Shown here one piece after another: positions 16,537-25,075 of a stretch of 50,948 bases of DNA (position 1 is the first letter of the stretch; every line of letters begins with the position of its first letter). The stretch is from Bacteroidota bacterium (GTDB taxonomy: Bacteria; Bacteroidota; Bacteroidia; Chitinophagales; Chitinophagaceae). The notes beneath the pieces are model-generated. The model saw nothing but the letters and a program-made list of their open reading frames with translations. It did no database searches and had not been told where the DNA came from. The stretch spans positions 1-50,948 of the forward strand of contig JAFDXI010000058.1 of assembly GCA_018268035.1 (NCBI GenBank). The letters are read 5' to 3'. The translations under genes were made by a program, and so were the position numbers.

Positions 16537-17313
16537 ATGAAAAAAATTGCCTGCATCTTTTTATTTTTTATAGCAGGTTGCAGCACTGCAACAGAATTGA
16601 ATAATTTGAATGGCGCCTACCTGTTGCAACAGCAGAATATGAAGAACAAAGATGTTGATACAACGACTTTTGAAAACCGTCAACTGAAAATTTATGCAGG
16701 TAATGTGATGATGTATGTTTTGTTTAACCCTTCACAGGATGCTTCTGCTTTCGCAGTGGGCAGGTATTCTTTTGCTTCAGGAAAACTTGCAGAAAATATC
16801 CTGTACAATGCTACCGAAAACCTGCAGAACAATATAGCCTTTTCCGATACTGTACAAATTGAAAAAAATGATTCTGGGTATGTGCAGGTAACGTCAAGGC
16901 CAATGGGTGCAAAAGGAGCAGTAAAAGTTACAGAAACATATTTAGCTGCCGGCGCTAATGCCACTTCGTTAGTAGATGGCGTATGGAAGCAGGTTTCATC
17001 TTATGCCCTGCGTGGTAATGATACCATCAGGCACAACGATATTGAATACAAGGCTTTTTATTCCGGTTATTTTTCCTACGGTGATTATTACACCGACACC
17101 CTTCAGCAAAAAAGAACAGGTATCAGCTACGGCACTTTTTCTATGGATAGCAGCCATAACCTTACTGAAACTATTACTGCATCTACATGGCCTGAGCTAA
17201 CTGGTAAAACTTTTGTTTTAGGTATTACCAAAAGCGGCAAAGACAGTTTTACCCAGGTTACTTATAATCCGACCGGTGATAAAGAAATATCGGTGTATGA
17301 AAGGATAAAATAA
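16537..17313 (+). CDS. Lipoprotein with two related beta domains
   Basis: Start at ATG 16537 gives a lipoprotein signal peptide KKIACIFLFFIAGC with lipobox IAGC, then STATELNN. The mature 240 residues appear to be an internal duplication: LNGAYLLQ pairs with VDGVWKQV, LKIYAGNVMMYV with YKAFYSGYFSYG, AFAVGRYSFASGKLAENI with GISYGTFSMDSSHNLTETI, and VTSRPMGAKGAVKVTETY with VTYNPTGDKEISVYERI. Each half looks like a lipocalin-like beta barrel. I recognise no named family. It should sit in the inner or outer membrane facing the periplasm. A role in binding a small ligand is only suggested by the fold guess. Confidence 0.75.
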   Translation: MKKIACIFLFFIAGCSTATELNNLNGAYLLQQQNMKNKDVDTTTFENRQLKIYAGNVMMYVLFNPSQDASAFAVGRYSFASGKLAENILYNATENLQNNIAFSDTVQIEKNDSGYVQVTSRPMGAKGAVKVTETYLAAGANATSLVDGVWKQVSSYALRGNDTIRHNDIEYKAFYSGYFSYGDYYTDTLQQKRTGISYGTFSMDSSHNLTETITASTWPELTGKTFVLGITKSGKDSFTQVTYNPTGDKEISVYERIK

Positions 17314-17672
17314 ACCACGAGTAAAACAACATTATTTTTTACAGGAAAGCTTCGCATTATTTACATTCTTTTTTTCTAAAAGCTGAATGTGACAAATAAA
17401 GTTACAGCAGTTACAACGAGGTTGTTTTATAGTCATTCTTAATAAAGACAATTTTCTTTTAGTTTTTTTTGTACAATAAAATATTGTTATCCTACAAGGT
17501 AATTTAACCTTATAATCTTTTCTCTCACCAGAGGCAAATGATATTACAGCTACACCAACAATTTATTTTTTTTTCTTATACAGCTAAGTTCCCGATTGCG
17601 GAATAGTTTCTACTGATTATGACAATCTTAAAATCTCTGGCAGAGAAATTTTTCCAATTTTTCAACTATGCA
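17314..17672. other. Intergenic gap without a gene
   Basis: This 359-base AT-rich stretch separates the convergent lipoprotein and radical SAM genes. I see no reading frame with coding character. Two small inverted repeats are present (AAGGT-AATTTA-ACCTT and CTCTG-GCAGAG), neither followed by a T run. Confidence 0.6.
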
Positions 17673-18782
17673 TTAAAACAAACTCCCCTGCGTTCCCGGC
17701 CTTTTAAATTTTGAACGGTCAAGGCTCCAGTCTTCTGCATTCATGCCATATAATTTTCCATATTTACGGTATTGCTGTGCCACCAGTTGAGCTATGGGGC
17801 CTTCACCCCGCATACGCACACCCCACCGTGTATCATTCACCTGCCCATCATGGCTTTTCTCAATCAGGTGCCATACTTTATCTGCACGGTCAGCAAAATT
17901 TTTGTAGAGCCAGTCGCGAAATAAAAATTTAATAGCGCCATTCAACCGGATAAAAGTATAAGCAGTAAAAGTCGCTCCGTTATCCCTTGCCGCTTTCATG
18001 ATACGTTGCATCTCATGTTCATTCAATCCCGGTATCATCGGCCCCATCATGATGCCCATGCGCACACCAGCAGTACTCAACTCATTAATCACCTTTAATT
18101 TTTGTTTGGCTGTTGTTGTACGCGGTTCCATCACCCTTCTCAAATCTTCATTAAAAGATGTTATAGATACCATCGCCGATACAATATTTTTCTTCCCCAT
18201 TACCGACAACACATCTTTATCTTTTAATATCCATGAATTTTTTGTGAGGATGCCGACAGGCTGGTTAAACTCGTTGCACACTTCAAGCAACCCTCGTGTC
18301 AAACGGTATTTCTGTTCTGCAGGCTGATAACAATCAGTGTTGCCACTCAGCATGATGGGTGTTGCATCCCAACGCGGATGCATTAAAAATTTGCGCAACA
18401 ACTGTGGTGCATTTTTTTTCACGATAATCTTTTGTTCAAAATCCATCCCTGCACTGTAGCCCCAGTATTCATGCACATTGCGGGCATAACAATAAATGCA
18501 GGCATGCTCACAACCTGCATAAGGATTCATACTATAACTCATACCTACATCGGGGCTCTCCACTTTGTTGACAATTGTTTTTACTTCCTGTTCCAGGTAA
18601 ATAGTAGGCAAAGATTTTTCTTCCCAGTCATCAATCGCTTCTACATTTTCTTTTGAAACTTCATTGATTAAAAACCTGTTTTTAGTATTGAACTGTGCAC
18701 CGCGGCCATAATGATATTGCGTTGTTTCTTCCTGTTGCTTTGGCCGTGGTTGTGCATTGGGGTTGCCTGCTATGTTTTTCAT
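17673..18782 (-). CDS. SplB-like radical SAM protein (PA0069 family)
   Basis: The 369-residue protein is a radical SAM enzyme of the PA0069/Rv2578c type, related to spore photoproduct lyase. Cys91, Cys95 and Cys98 in GCEHACIYCYARNVHEYWG form the CX3CX2C 4Fe-4S site. Other family blocks are MSYSMNPYAG, MLSGNTDCYQPAEQKYRLTR, GILTKNSWILKD and MGPMIPGLNEHEMQRI. The N-terminal GRGAQFNTKNRF is also characteristic. The family is implicated in DNA or nucleobase chemistry, but its substrate is not established. It is 151 bases downstream of the UmuD-like gene on the same strand, in line with a damage-response island. Confidence 0.9.
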   Translation of the reverse strand: MKNIAGNPNAQPRPKQQEETTQYHYGRGAQFNTKNRFLINEVSKENVEAIDDWEEKSLPTIYLEQEVKTIVNKVESPDVGMSYSMNPYAGCEHACIYCYARNVHEYWGYSAGMDFEQKIIVKKNAPQLLRKFLMHPRWDATPIMLSGNTDCYQPAEQKYRLTRGLLEVCNEFNQPVGILTKNSWILKDKDVLSVMGKKNIVSAMVSITSFNEDLRRVMEPRTTTAKQKLKVINELSTAGVRMGIMMGPMIPGLNEHEMQRIMKAARDNGATFTAYTFIRLNGAIKFLFRDWLYKNFADRADKVWHLIEKSHDGQVNDTRWGVRMRGEGPIAQLVAQQYRKYGKLYGMNAEDWSLDRSKFKRPGTQGSLF

Positions 18783-18933
18783 AAAAAATTTTTTCTTTCA
18801 TCTTTATTTATTACTTCATTTTATGGAAGCTGTTGATGTGCTTTTATTAAAATATATAACGCTATAGAGTAACCTGCCTTCCGCAAAACATACATACTTT
18901 ATTGAAATACTATAACCCGTTGCTCAAAATTTT

Positions 18934-19446
18934 TTAATAAAACCTTTGTGCTTTACCATATTTATCTTTTTGATTAAGCACGCTTTTATTTTTTACAGCA
19001 AAGAGGCTGCGCTCCATCACATGGATTACGCAGGTCACCACACCCCACACATGGCTGCGGTCGTCAAACGTTGGGAGTATTATATTACTCATACGCTGGT
19101 TGGCACAAAGCAACTCCACATTATTTTGACTACGTTGTATGCGGCGCACCAACAACTCGCCATCAAGGATGGCTACAATCACTTTACCGCTGGCAGGCCG
19201 CAGGCTGCGATCAACAATTAAAATGTCACCGCTGAAGATGCCGTCATCTATCATCGCATCGCCATTCATGCGAAAGAAAAATGTGGCGGGCTTGTTTAAA
19301 ATCAGTTGCTCATTGAGGTCAATGCCGCGTTCCATATAATCATCGGCGGCTGCGCCAAAACCGTTGGCATTAGCGGTCCTTACATCATGCTGTGAAAAAT
19401 TTTTGCTGCCGGTATAGGCAGCATTATAACCCGTTTCCCTTTCCAT
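18934..19446 (-). CDS. UmuD-like S24 protein lacking the catalytic Ser and Lys
   Basis: The 170-residue protein is homologous to UmuD: residues 29-56 (GFGAAADDYMERGIDLNEQL...) follow UmuD around its cleavage site and core (GFPSPAADYVEQRIDLNQLL), FRMNGDAMIDDGIFSGDILIVD follows the SGDSMIDGGISDGD block, and ILDGELLVRRIQ follows VDGEFTVKKLQ. In E. coli UmuD, Ser60 and Lys97 form the self-cleavage dyad. Here these positions are Ala64 (codon GCG) and Arg101. Both substitutions should abolish autoproteolysis. A 30-residue N-terminal arm and a C-terminal tail of about 20 residues (SLFAVKNKSVLNQ...) are unlike UmuD. There is no DNA-binding domain, so it is not LexA. It probably forms the dimer partner of UmuC in a fixed state. 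It is divergent from the 2H and umuC genes. Confidence 0.88.
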   Translation of the reverse strand: MERETGYNAAYTGSKNFSQHDVRTANANGFGAAADDYMERGIDLNEQLILNKPATFFFRMNGDAMIDDGIFSGDILIVDRSLRPASGKVIVAILDGELLVRRIQRSQNNVELLCANQRMSNIILPTFDDRSHVWGVVTCVIHVMERSLFAVKNKSVLNQKDKYGKAQRFY

Positions 19447-19463
19447 ATACTAATTTTTTATTG

Positions 19464-19492
19464 ACTAAATATTTTAGTAAAATTAAACTAAA
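19464..19492. promoter_or_regulatory. Operator-like inverted repeats between UmuD-like and 2H genes
   Basis: ACTAAATATTTTAGT (19464-19478) is a perfect palindrome around TAT with half-site ACTAAA, and a third ACTAAA lies at 19487-19492, so TTTAGT/ACTAAA also forms an inverted repeat. It is 18 bases from the UmuD-like start and 60 bases from the 2H gene start. A shared repressor controlling both directions is a reasonable guess. I cannot place a consensus -7 box here. Confidence 0.5.
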
Positions 19493-19551
19493 TAATTTAT
19501 CTTAGCGGCTGGTTAGTAAAAAATATTTCCTCACAGTTTACAACTTTGTAT

Positions 19552-20160
19552 ATGCAGGATGGGTTAGCATTTTTACCCGGTTTCAGCGGGTGGCAGGTAG
19601 CGGGCAGCACGTATGAATATTTGCTGGTAGCATATCCCCCCGGTGAAATATTTGAGCGGGTGCAGGAAGAAAAGAAAAAATTTTCTTCCTGCCACACAAC
19701 AGGCAGAATAGAAACAACTCAACCGCACATTGCCATCGCCGGTTTCAGGGCGAGCGAAGCAATGGAAGCGCGGCTTATTCAATGGATGCAAAAAATAACC
19801 GGCAGCCAGGAAAGGTTGCCTGTAATGTTGAATAATTACAGCGGCTCACCTTCTGCCAACACAGTGTTTATACGGGTGCAGTATCCCGGGCCATTCCGGC
19901 AATTTGCCGCTTCATTACAACCTGTCAATGAGTATATAAAAGACAACGGTTTTCCGCCGTTGCATATCATGAATTGCCCACACATCAACATTGCTAAAAG
20001 CCTGCAGCAACAGGTGTATGAAAAAGCTATCATGGAATACTCACGTAAAACATTCAACGCAGATTTTATGGTGGATGAACTGGTGTTGCTGAAACAGCAA
20101 AATCAGTATGATACTTGCAGGCAGGTAAGCCGGTTTAAGTTGGGTGCTTCGCTCAATTAA
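19552..20160 (+). CDS. 2H phosphoesterase / 2'-5' RNA ligase-like protein, copy 1
   Basis: The 202-residue protein has the two-lobed layout of the 2H superfamily. The motifs are His59 in TQPHIAIAGF and His144 in NCPHINIAKS. Canonical motifs are HxT or HxS, so both His are kept but the following Thr/Ser are Ala and Asn. EYLLVAYPP at the start and a C-terminal LVLLKQQNQY strand match the fold. It is followed by a paralogue with the opposite loss. Start at ATG 19552, preceded by an in-frame TTG at 19546. First gene of a likely three-gene unit ending in umuC. Activity as a cyclic phosphodiesterase or ligase is doubtful; a binding role is possible. Confidence 0.75.
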   Translation: MQDGLAFLPGFSGWQVAGSTYEYLLVAYPPGEIFERVQEEKKKFSSCHTTGRIETTQPHIAIAGFRASEAMEARLIQWMQKITGSQERLPVMLNNYSGSPSANTVFIRVQYPGPFRQFAASLQPVNEYIKDNGFPPLHIMNCPHINIAKSLQQQVYEKAIMEYSRKTFNADFMVDELVLLKQQNQYDTCRQVSRFKLGASLN

Positions 20161-20301
20161 ATAGTATTATATAGTTGCATCTGCCATTCAATAATCATTG
20201 ATTTTTCATGATAGCAACTGCACAGATGATGATGAAAAATTTTATTATCAATCTTCCGCGCAGTGATGTGCAACAACCTATTTTTTAAAACAAGACATTA
20301 A

Positions 20302-20976
20302 ATGAAACATCCCCTCATCATACAGGAATATTTAAACGAAGCCGAAACGCATGTGATGCCTGCCGAATATTTGTTGGTATTGCAACCACATGAAACTTTG
20401 TGTAATGATATCAAATCAATCAAAGAAAAATTTGCAGCCGCTTATCATCACGAAGGTGCAAAAAAAGGTTTGCCTAATATTACCCTTGCCCGTTTCAAAC
20501 AATTTCAATCAACAGAAATGTATATCAGGCAAAGCCTGCGCAACAATGCAAGAATATTAGCGCCATTTAAAATTGAACTAAAAGATTTCGGCAGCCTTCC
20601 ATCACACACCATCTTTATCAATGTTGTAAGCAAAGTGGCAGTGATGCATGCTGTAAAAATATTGAGGCAACAGGCACAAAAATTTATGAAACTTGATAAA
20701 GATAATAAGCCGCATTTTATAACAGAGCCCCGCATCACTATTGCCAGGAAATTGCAGGCCTGGCAATATGAAAAAGGCCGGCTGGAATACGGGCAAGCAA
20801 GTTTTCATGGCCGGTTTATTGCAGATGGTGCAGTGCTGCTCAAGCGAAAACAAAACGAATATTATAAACCTGTTGAGAAATTTTTATTTGAAGGAAAGAA
20901 AGCAACTATACGACAAACAAACCTGTTTACTACTACACCATTTCCTGAAAGAGACGATACATCTTTGATGAAATAA
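20302..20976 (+). CDS. 2H phosphoesterase-like protein, copy 2, catalytic His lost
   Basis: The 224-residue protein is a paralogue of the gene at 19552: EYLLVLQPHETL matches EYLLVAYPPGEI, GLPNITLARF matches TQPHIAIAGF, TEPRITIARK matches NCPHINIAKS and AVLLKRKQNEYY matches LVLLKQQNQYDT. The motifs fall at the same positions, 59 and 144, but here Asn and Arg replace both His while the Thr two residues later is kept (NIT, RIT). It should therefore be inactive as a 2H phosphoesterase. A C-terminal extension of about 30 residues (TIRQTNLFTTTPFPERDD) follows the fold and contains QTNLF, which resembles a beta-clamp-binding motif. It ends seven bases before umuC. Confidence 0.75.
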   Translation: MKHPLIIQEYLNEAETHVMPAEYLLVLQPHETLCNDIKSIKEKFAAAYHHEGAKKGLPNITLARFKQFQSTEMYIRQSLRNNARILAPFKIELKDFGSLPSHTIFINVVSKVAVMHAVKILRQQAQKFMKLDKDNKPHFITEPRITIARKLQAWQYEKGRLEYGQASFHGRFIADGAVLLKRKQNEYYKPVEKFLFEGKKATIRQTNLFTTTPFPERDDTSLMK

Positions 20977-20983
20977 AAATAAT

Positions 20984-22336
20984 ATGCTGCCGCAAAAAAT
21001 ATTTACACAAAACCATCATATCAAAAGCCTTCCTTTTGACGGGCAGAAAAATTTTTATGCGTTGGTTGACTGCAACAGTTTTTATTGTTCGGCAGAAAGG
21101 GTTTTCCGGCCTGAACTGGCTGAAAAACCGGTGGTGGTGTTGAGTAATAATGATGGCTGCATCGTAAGCCGCAGTGATGAAGTAAAAGCATTGGGCATTG
21201 ATATGGCAGTACCATATTTCAAGGCAAAGGAAGTGATTGAAAAATATGATGTGGTCACCTTTTCATCCAACTATAACCTTTATGGCGATATGAGTTGGCG
21301 GGTGATGGAAACACTGCGCATGCTGATGGGTGATCAAAACGTGGAAGTGTATTCAGTGGATGAATCATTTGTCAATATGCAGGCAGTGCCATTTGAAAAA
21401 CTGGAGTTTGCCGCCATCCAGATCAGGGAAACAGTGGAACAGTGGACGGGCATCAAGGTATCAGTGGGAATAGCGCCAACAAAAACACTCAGCAAGGTGG
21501 CCAATCATATTGCCAAACGCGATAAGAAAAAAACAAACTGTGTTACCATTTTGAAAACAGCAGAAGATATACTGGATGCATTACTCAATACACCTGTGGC
21601 GGATATCTGGGGTGTGGGCCGGCAATATGCGGAAAAGCTGAAGGGCTTTGGCATCCTTGATGCTTATCAATTGTCGCAAATGCCAGAAGCGTGGGCAAGG
21701 AAAAACCTGGGCGGTGTGGTGGGCCTGCGGCTGATAAAAGAATTAAAAGGCGAACCGTTTATTGTAATGAAGGAAGCATTGACAGAAAAGAAAATGATTG
21801 CCACCACCCGCATGTTTGGAGCTGCTGTGCGTGATAAACAAAGCATCAAAGAGGCCGTTGCTACCTACACCTCAAGAGCTGCTGAGAAGCTGCGCCGCCA
21901 GTATGGTGCAGCTTCGGTGATCAGCGTTTTTGTTTTGCCAAAAATGCCGCAGGCCGGTGATGGCCATTTCTCTTATGGCCCATATATGAGCCACTGCATC
22001 CGGTTGCCGCATGCCACTTCAGCCACCGGTGAACTGATAAAAGCCGCGATGAATATCGTTGACCGCATTTATGAAGAAGGCAGGTCATATAAGAAAGCAG
22101 GCGTGGTGTTGAGCAGCATCGTACAGGACACTTCGGTGCAGGGGAATTTTTTTGTTCCTCATAAAAATAATAACAACCGCATCCTGATGAGTATGATGGA
22201 TAATATCAACTTCAGCATGCGGGATGACATTTTAAAGTTTGCAGCCAGCGGCACCCACCGCAACTGGAAGATGCGGCAGGAGTTTCGCAGCCCGCGTTAT
22301 ACTTCAAGATGGGATGAGTTGTGCGAGGTGAAATAA
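20984..22336 (+). CDS. umuC: Y-family DNA polymerase V catalytic subunit UmuC
   Basis: The 450-residue protein is a translesion polymerase of the UmuC branch. The palm motifs are FYALVDCNSFYCSAERVF (catalytic Asp) and EVYSVDESFVNM (catalytic Asp-Glu); VSVGIAPTKTLSKVANHIAK and the HhH region VADIWGVGRQYAEKL follow, and the little finger runs from about residue 255 to 370. The C-terminal SPRYTSRWDELCEV is the DUF4113 tail seen in UmuC proteins. An internal basic 18-residue N-terminal extension precedes the conserved start. It is normally activated by cleaved UmuD and RecA; here the neighbouring UmuD-like protein cannot cleave itself. It begins seven bases after the second 2H gene. Confidence 0.95.
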   Translation: MLPQKIFTQNHHIKSLPFDGQKNFYALVDCNSFYCSAERVFRPELAEKPVVVLSNNDGCIVSRSDEVKALGIDMAVPYFKAKEVIEKYDVVTFSSNYNLYGDMSWRVMETLRMLMGDQNVEVYSVDESFVNMQAVPFEKLEFAAIQIRETVEQWTGIKVSVGIAPTKTLSKVANHIAKRDKKKTNCVTILKTAEDILDALLNTPVADIWGVGRQYAEKLKGFGILDAYQLSQMPEAWARKNLGGVVGLRLIKELKGEPFIVMKEALTEKKMIATTRMFGAAVRDKQSIKEAVATYTSRAAEKLRRQYGAASVISVFVLPKMPQAGDGHFSYGPYMSHCIRLPHATSATGELIKAAMNIVDRIYEEGRSYKKAGVVLSSIVQDTSVQGNFFVPHKNNNNRILMSMMDNINFSMRDDILKFAASGTHRNWKMRQEFRSPRYTSRWDELCEVK

Positions 22337-22461
22337 ATCATCAATAACGTGCTTTGCATTTGCGTTGTCCTTGTTCACAATAAATCTGATAGATAAAATG
22401 AAAATAATTTTGATTAATAATACCTCAGTGTATGACAACATCAACAAAACGAAATATTTTT

Positions 22462-24894
22462 TCAACCATTCACCCTTTCCATTTCATCTGTAGCGCCACT
22501 GCTGTGTTTAATGGTTTTGATTGGCTTACCAAAACGCCAGGTAAATGCTACTGTAAACACACGGCTGTCGCGGCGAATGATAAAGTATTCATCAGCATGT
22601 TCAAAATCCGTATTGCCTTCCATCACCTGTGAATGAAAGATATCGCGAATGCTGAGTTTAATCGTTGCCCTTTTATTGAATAAAGATCTTGAAATCGCTG
22701 CATTCAATTGCCCGGTAGGCATCAATGCTTCCTGCAGATCATTGCGTGAACGGCCGGTATAAAAGCCCGAAAGTTCTGCAGTGTATTTGTCATTAATGAT
22801 AAACAGGTTATTCATGCTAAAGCTGAATTGCATTACATCAGAAGCATAATCATTCCATACATAACCTTTTAGTTTTTTATAATTCAAAACAAATTCACCG
22901 GTTAAATTCCACCATTTAAAAATATCCAGTTGCGGGCTTATGGATAAATCAGCTATATAAGCATTGCCCACATTGCCCTGTGAATAATATAAAATACCCG
23001 TGCTGTCTGTTAGAAACAATTGTGAAAAATAATCTTTGATTACACTGTAACTAAGTGTTGTCGTAAGCAGTGATTTATACTGATGGGAAAGCTCAAAATT
23101 CCAGGTGTATTGTGGTTTAAAATAGGGGTTGCCGGTTTCGTACGTGTACTTGTTAATAATGAAAACAAACGGGTTCAATGAATGAAATGCCGGCCTGTCA
23201 ATTCGCCGGCCTGTAGTAAATGTAAAACCGTTGGAAGAATCTGCCTGCCATGTTACTGAAGCAGTAGGAAATAACCCATCATACTGTCTTGTGAAAGATG
23301 AATCTTTCCGCATCGCATTGCCCAACTGATTTGCTTTATAACTGGTGTTTTCATAACGCAGGCCAAGCTGTGCAGATATTTTATCTGACTGATAGTGCAG
23401 GCTTGCATAAGCTGCATTGATGTTTTCAGTATAAATAAAATGATTGCTTTTACCATAATCCGGCATCCATTCAATACCATTAAAATAATCATAACTGGCA
23501 GTGTTATCAGTATTGATATGAGATGTTTTTGCACCGGCTTCCAGGTGAGCTGTTTTGTCCAATTGCAAACTGTAATCAGCTTTTGCTGTAAAAATTTTTA
23601 ATGTGGATGGAAGATTACCTTTTGATGCATCTGAATTGCCACTACCCGAAAGTTCTTTGTTTGAAAAATATGGATTGCTTGTGATATCATAATGCAACCA
23701 GTCAACATCTGCACTTATATCCTGCTTTTTATTGATAGTGTGTTTAATATTAAAATTGATACCACCATTCTTAAAACTATAATGAGAATTGCTGGTTGTT
23801 TTAATGCTTGAATCAATATTATTGTTGGCATTCAGCCAGGTGGCTGTTGCATCAGAACTGCCATTTCGTTTTGCTAAAGTTCCATTGAAGACAAGACCTA
23901 AAGTAGTATGTGACGTTGCATAAAAATCAATGCCAGTTTTTAAAGTGTGGTTATTGCTTTTGCCCATAAAAAGTGTAGGCTGGTCAAGGGTTGCAATGGT
24001 GTGACCTGCATCATCAGAATATGTTCTCAATGCATACAAATCGCTGTAACTTTTATTATAATTATCGCTGTAAGTAATAAATGTATTAAACCTGCCATTC
24101 CTGTAATTCAGTACGATGCTGCTATTGTCCTTTGGATATCTTCCCTGGGTGTATGCTGAAGTTATTGTTCCATTAAAGCCCTTTTGTTTATTCTTTTTTG
24201 TTTTTATATTGATGATACCTGCATTACCACTTGCATCATATTGTGCAGGTGGGTTCGTCATCAGTTCAATTTGTTCTACCTGTGATGAGCTCATCCCTGC
24301 CAGGAGGTTGTTCAGATCGGTGCCGGATAAATATGTTTGTTTGCCATCAATCAAAACCAGGACACCTTGTTTTGCACGCAGGCTTATTGTTCCATTCCTG
24401 TCAACTGTAACGCCGGGAGATTTTTCCAATACATCCAATACACTTGTGCCTGCATTACTGGGTGATGCATCAACATTTACGATCACATTCCCTTCTTCGT
24501 GCTGGATTAATGGTTTGCGTGAAGTAACTGTCACGCTTTGCAATGCATTAGTTGTAGGCTGTAGTATAAAAATAAAATTGTTTGTGCCTTTTTTATCAAT
24601 AGAAATCTTAGAAGAATCAGTGATATAACCTGCAAAACTTATATTGAAATAATATTTGTCGAAAGGAATGTTTTCAAGCAGCACATTGCCTTTGTCATCT
24701 GTAAGGTCTGATTTAATTAATGTATTATCTGATAACCGTATTAAACTTACAATAGCTGCTTCCAGCGGCAATTGTTGTTCATTCTTCACAGTTACAAATA
24801 TGCGTGTGCTATCATGCGGATTACGGCCAAATGTTGCTGTAACAATCATTACAGACAGGCTGAATAATAGAAAATTTTTGCAACGGAAAATCAT
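22462..24894 (-). CDS. Outer-membrane beta-barrel protein with carboxypeptidase-like domain
   Basis: The 810-residue protein has a signal peptide (FLLFSLSVMIVTATFG), a carboxypeptidase-like regulatory domain at about residues 30-115 (RIFVTVKNEQQLPLEAAIVSL...ILQPTTNALQSVTV), a plug domain (VLDVLEKSPGVTVDRNGTIS, VLVLIDGKQTYLSG, VEQIELMTNPPAQYDASGNA) and a C-terminal barrel rich in alternating aromatic strands (ATVTWQADSSNG-like segments and GRRIDRPAFHSLNPFVF). This is the TonB-receptor-like family often called outer membrane beta-barrel family protein. Ligand unknown; no SusD partner is next to it, so it is not a classic SusCD pair. It is convergent with umuC. Confidence 0.85.
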   Translation of the reverse strand: MIFRCKNFLLFSLSVMIVTATFGRNPHDSTRIFVTVKNEQQLPLEAAIVSLIRLSDNTLIKSDLTDDKGNVLLENIPFDKYYFNISFAGYITDSSKISIDKKGTNNFIFILQPTTNALQSVTVTSRKPLIQHEEGNVIVNVDASPSNAGTSVLDVLEKSPGVTVDRNGTISLRAKQGVLVLIDGKQTYLSGTDLNNLLAGMSSSQVEQIELMTNPPAQYDASGNAGIINIKTKKNKQKGFNGTITSAYTQGRYPKDNSSIVLNYRNGRFNTFITYSDNYNKSYSDLYALRTYSDDAGHTIATLDQPTLFMGKSNNHTLKTGIDFYATSHTTLGLVFNGTLAKRNGSSDATATWLNANNNIDSSIKTTSNSHYSFKNGGINFNIKHTINKKQDISADVDWLHYDITSNPYFSNKELSGSGNSDASKGNLPSTLKIFTAKADYSLQLDKTAHLEAGAKTSHINTDNTASYDYFNGIEWMPDYGKSNHFIYTENINAAYASLHYQSDKISAQLGLRYENTSYKANQLGNAMRKDSSFTRQYDGLFPTASVTWQADSSNGFTFTTGRRIDRPAFHSLNPFVFIINKYTYETGNPYFKPQYTWNFELSHQYKSLLTTTLSYSVIKDYFSQLFLTDSTGILYYSQGNVGNAYIADLSISPQLDIFKWWNLTGEFVLNYKKLKGYVWNDYASDVMQFSFSMNNLFIINDKYTAELSGFYTGRSRNDLQEALMPTGQLNAAISRSLFNKRATIKLSIRDIFHSQVMEGNTDFEHADEYFIIRRDSRVFTVAFTWRFGKPIKTIKHSSGATDEMERVNG

Positions 24895-25075
24895 ATAGCA
24901 AAATAAAAATTGGTATGTTAATTTATTTTTGAAAAGTGTTTAACGGTTGTTTTAAATGGATGAAATGATTAAAAAAATTTCGGGTGTTTATGGAGTATTT
25001 TAAATATTTTGACTTTAATCAGACAATAGGTTAATAATACATAAAACAAAAATGTTTAAACAATAAAACATCAAA

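Noticed and set aside
18934-19446. LexA repressor
   Set aside because: It has an S24 core but no N-terminal helix-turn-helix, and the N-terminus follows UmuD around its cleavage site.
22462-24894. SusC-type receptor with SusD partner
   Set aside because: No SusD gene is adjacent and the barrel is of the smaller carboxypeptidase-domain class.
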